Positions 34,142 to 36,436 of a DNA stretch of 36,436 nucleotides are shown here, piece after piece. Positions within the stretch are counted from its first letter, which is position 1, and every line of letters starts with the position of its first letter. The translations under genes were made by a program, and so were the position numbers. This stretch comes from Pseudomonadota bacterium (lineage in GTDB: Bacteria; Pseudomonadota; Gammaproteobacteria; SURF-13), in NCBI GenBank assembly GCA_027624315.1, contig JAQBXX010000015.1:1-36436 (forward strand). The letters run 5' to 3'. The notes under the pieces are model-generated. The model worked only from the letters and a program-made list of their open reading frames with translations. It did no database searches and had not been told where the DNA came from.

Positions 34142-36313
34142 CTATACCGTTTGCAGGTTGGCGTAGGCCACCATCAACCATTTGCTGCCGGTGCGTATGA
34201 AGTTGACCTGCACACGCGCCTGCTCGCCACGTCCTTCGTAGTTCAGTACGACACCGTCGCCGAAGGTGGCGTGACGCACGTGCTGACCCAGGCGCAGGCC
34301 GGCACGCGTAGTTTCTTTATCGGCTGCTGTGGGCGATTCTTTAGCGAACGAGGTCGGCGTTGGCGCGACAGTGGCGTGCAGGCGTACCTCACGCACCAGC
34401 TCGGCGGGGATTTCGCTGACGAAGCGCGACGGGCTGGGACAGGTATCTTTGCCATGCAGGCGCCGGCGCTCGGCGTGGGTGACGTACAACTGCCGTTTGG
34501 CGCGCGTCACCCCGACGTAGCACAGGCGGCGCTCTTCTTCGAGGCGGCGGTCGTCTTGTGTGGAAAGCCGGTGCGGAAACAAGTCCTCCTCCATGCCGCA
34601 CAGAAACACCAGCGGGAACTCCAGGCCCTTGGCCGAGTGCAGCGTCATGAGCTGCACGCAGTCATCCCACTCGCTGCCCTGGCTTTCGCCCGCCTCCAGC
34701 GCGGCGTGGGAGAGGAATGCCGACAGCGGATCGAGGCCCTCCTCCTGCTCATGGTTGAACTGGCGCGCGGCGCTGGAAAGCTCTTCCAGATTTTCCACCC
34801 GCGCCTGTCCCTTCTCGCCCTTGTCCTTGCGGTGATGGTCGAGCAGGCCGCTGTGCTGCACCACGTGGTCGGTCTGCTCGTGCAGGTCTGAGCCCGCCGT
34901 GTCGCGCGCGAGCGTTTCGATCAGGTTGAGAAAGGCCGCCAGCGCCGAGCTTGCGCGCGGGTTCGGTTTGCCCTCTGCGGTGATAGCCTGCGCGGCGCGC
35001 CACAGCGGCATCTGCTGGCTGCGTGCATGTGCGCGCAGCACCTCCAGCGTGGTGTCGCCGATGCCGCGCGTCGGCGTGTTCACCACGCGCTCGAATGAGG
35101 CGTCGTCGTCGCGGTTGGCGATGAGGCGCAGATAGGCGAGCGCGTCCTTGATCTCGGCGCGCTCGAAGAAGCGCAGGCCGCCATAGACGCGGTACGGCAT
35201 TCCCGCCTGCAGCAGGGCCTCCTCGAAATTGCGCGACTGTGCGTTGGAGCGGTAGAGGATGGCGGCCTCGGCGCGTTGCCCGCCCTGCGCCACCCACTGG
35301 CGGATGCGCTCGACCACGAAGCGCGCCTCGTCCAGATCATTAAACGCCGCGTAGCGCAGGATCGGTTCGCCGTCGGCGCCGCTGGTCCACAGGTTTTTGC
35401 CGAGGCGCCCGCTGTTGTGGGCGATGAGCGCGTTGGCGGCCTTGAGTATGGTGCCGGTAGAGCGGTAATTCTGCTCCAGGCGCAGCGTGCGCGTGCCGGG
35501 AAAGTCGCGCGCGAACTGCTGGATATTTTCGATGCGCGCGCCGCGCCAGCCGTAGATGGACTGGTCGTCGTCGCCCACCGCGAACATCCGGCCATGTGCG
35601 CTTGCCAGCATGCGCAGCCAGGCGTATTGAATCGCGTTGGTGTCCTGGAACTCGTCCACCAGGATGTGCTGGAAGCGGCCCTGATAGTGCGCCAGCACCT
35701 GCGGCTGCTTGAGCCACAGTTCATGCGCGCGCAACAACAGCTCGGCAAAATCGACCAGACCCGAACGCTCGCATAGCGCTTCATAGGCCTGATAGATGCG
35801 GATCATCTGGCGCGCGTGCGGGTCGCCACGGTCGTCAATGTGCTGCGGGCGCACGCCTTCGTCCTTGCGTGCGTTGATGAACCACTGCGCCTGACGCGGC
35901 GGCCACTTCGCTTCGTCGAGGTCGAGCGCCTTCATCACGCGGCGTAACGTGCGGTATTGATCGTCGCTGTCGAGAATCTGAAACGTCTGTGGCAGGCGCG
36001 CCTCTTGCCAGTGTGCGCGCAACAAACGATGCGCCAGTCCGTGAAACGTGCCCACCCACATGCCGCCCGCGGGGCGCTGCAACAATTCCTCAATGCGCCC
36101 GCGCATCTCGGCGGCGGCCTTGTTGGTGAAGGTGACGGCGAGGATGGAAAACGGCGACGCATGCTCGACCTCCATCAGCCACGCAATACGGTGCGTGAGC
36201 ACGCGCGTCTTGCCGCTGCCTGCGCCCGCCAGTATCAGCAGCGGGCCTTGCGGCGCACACACCGCCTCGCGTTGCGCATCGTTCAGGGGGTCAATCAGGC
36301 GGGAGACATCCAT
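34142..36313 (-). CDS. uvrD: DNA helicase II
   Basis: A 723-residue superfamily 1A helicase that unwinds 3'-5' in mismatch and nucleotide excision repair. Helicase motifs are all present in order: GAGSGKT (31-37, Walker A), VTFTNKAAAEMR (Ia), GTFHGLAHRLLR, VDEFQDTN (II), GDDDQSIYGWRGA (III), LEQNYRST (IV), TLHSAKGLEFPLVFL (V) and YVGVTRAK (VI). The C-terminal RLGQHVRHATFGDGVVLNYEGRG and GSKWLMVAYANLQ are diagnostic of UvrD rather than Rep or PcrA of other groups. Length matches E. coli UvrD (720). ATG 36313 is the conserved MDVSRLIDPLNDAQREAV start. A G/C-rich repeat lies 25 bases upstream, where the promoter should be; no LexA box is seen in the 120 bases available. Confidence 0.96.
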   Translation of the reverse strand: MDVSRLIDPLNDAQREAVCAPQGPLLILAGAGSGKTRVLTHRIAWLMEVEHASPFSILAVTFTNKAAAEMRGRIEELLQRPAGGMWVGTFHGLAHRLLRAHWQEARLPQTFQILDSDDQYRTLRRVMKALDLDEAKWPPRQAQWFINARKDEGVRPQHIDDRGDPHARQMIRIYQAYEALCERSGLVDFAELLLRAHELWLKQPQVLAHYQGRFQHILVDEFQDTNAIQYAWLRMLASAHGRMFAVGDDDQSIYGWRGARIENIQQFARDFPGTRTLRLEQNYRSTGTILKAANALIAHNSGRLGKNLWTSGADGEPILRYAAFNDLDEARFVVERIRQWVAQGGQRAEAAILYRSNAQSRNFEEALLQAGMPYRVYGGLRFFERAEIKDALAYLRLIANRDDDASFERVVNTPTRGIGDTTLEVLRAHARSQQMPLWRAAQAITAEGKPNPRASSALAAFLNLIETLARDTAGSDLHEQTDHVVQHSGLLDHHRKDKGEKGQARVENLEELSSAARQFNHEQEEGLDPLSAFLSHAALEAGESQGSEWDDCVQLMTLHSAKGLEFPLVFLCGMEEDLFPHRLSTQDDRRLEEERRLCYVGVTRAKRQLYVTHAERRRLHGKDTCPSPSRFVSEIPAELVREVRLHATVAPTPTSFAKESPTAADKETTRAGLRLGQHVRHATFGDGVVLNYEGRGEQARVQVNFIRTGSKWLMVAYANLQTV

Positions 36314-36337
36314 AACATACTCATTAAGTCACACAGT

Positions 36338-36436
36338 AAGACCACACTTCCCGCCGCGTCCCCGCCCCCTTTTTAGGGGGCGGGGCAGGGGGGGGGGAGA
36401 GTAAACAGGGGTTTTACTCAGGAGTCACGCCATAAA
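36338..36436. repeat. Dispersed repeat with G/C palindrome and ACTCAGGAGTCA motif, copy 2 (cut by window end)
   Basis: This stretch upstream of uvrD matches 11530-11620: an AAGACCACACTTC lead, CGCGTCCCCGCCCCC, a palindrome closing on TTTTTA, a run of ten G (36388-36397), GAGAGTAAACAGG, then TTTTACTCAGGAGTCA. GAGTAAA and TTTACTC can pair. The reverse-complement partner that closes copy 1 would lie beyond the window. Confidence 0.8.

Overview
This 36.4-kb window is a chromosomal segment of a GC-rich proteobacterium, most likely a gammaproteobacterium. The evidence is conserved gene neighbourhoods (fmdB-DUF502-aspS; lgt next to thyA and folA), a dgkA gene, an lpxH-like hydrolase, a proteobacterial-type uvrD and a Fur/FNR style of regulation. 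No rRNA, tRNA, IS transposase, prophage or CRISPR array was seen. Two c-type cytochromes, a P460-type cytochrome and a periplasmic Fe(III) importer indicate a respiring Gram-negative. Genus cannot be read from the sequence.

Layout. 1-2.4 kb: a short DksA/TraR zinc-finger protein, a phospholipid N-methyltransferase-like enzyme and a convergent cyclopropane fatty acid synthase (membrane lipids). 2.5-7.3 kb: a structured repeat, hpf, then nadA, aspS, DUF502 and fmdB on the minus strand. 7.5-10.3 kb: an Atm1-type ABC exporter and a short-chain dehydrogenase. 10.4-11.5 kb: a cytochrome P460-like gene divergent from a Cys-rich MarR regulator, with a 27-bp operator between them. 11.7-14.4 kb: apaH, a second copy of the structured repeat, a secreted protein of ten FSPDS/VVDG repeats and a DUF2892 protein. 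14.5-17.1 kb: an lgt-[toxin-antitoxin]-thyA-folA operon in which the toxin is frameshifted. 17.2-24.1 kb: rlmI, a histidine-kinase scrap, a DUF255 thioredoxin-domain protein, a PfkB kinase, dgkA, and an lpxH-like/glycosyltransferase pair. 24.0-29.4 kb: a glycine-cleavage operon gcvT-gcvH-gcvPA-tpx-gcvPB under a tandem glycine riboswitch, terminator and sigma70-like promoter. 29.5-33.4 kb: a decayed psiE, then an Fe(III) ABC importer (fbpA, fbpB) behind a clear Fur box, and a TauE/SafE permease. 33.6-36.3 kb: a cytochrome c and uvrD, ending in a dispersed repeat.

The most unusual content is between genes. The window holds several kinds of small palindromic element: two copies of a 161-171-bp element made of successive hairpins, with conserved cores, compensatory substitutions and copy-specific terminal inverted repeats (2500-2660 and 12559-12729); a GGATG-apex hairpin cluster (33461-33559); an AAGTNNC heptad array in inverted arms (6255-6348); a GGTTGGGTTA REPIN-like doublet (25533-25660); and G/C-rich palindromes (9282, 10261, 11530, 36338). 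Several supply stop codons or C-terminal codons to the neighbouring genes. Three gene remnants were reconstructed by reading across frames: a DUF4258 toxin (one extra base), psiE (amber codon plus frameshift) and a histidine-kinase C-terminus.
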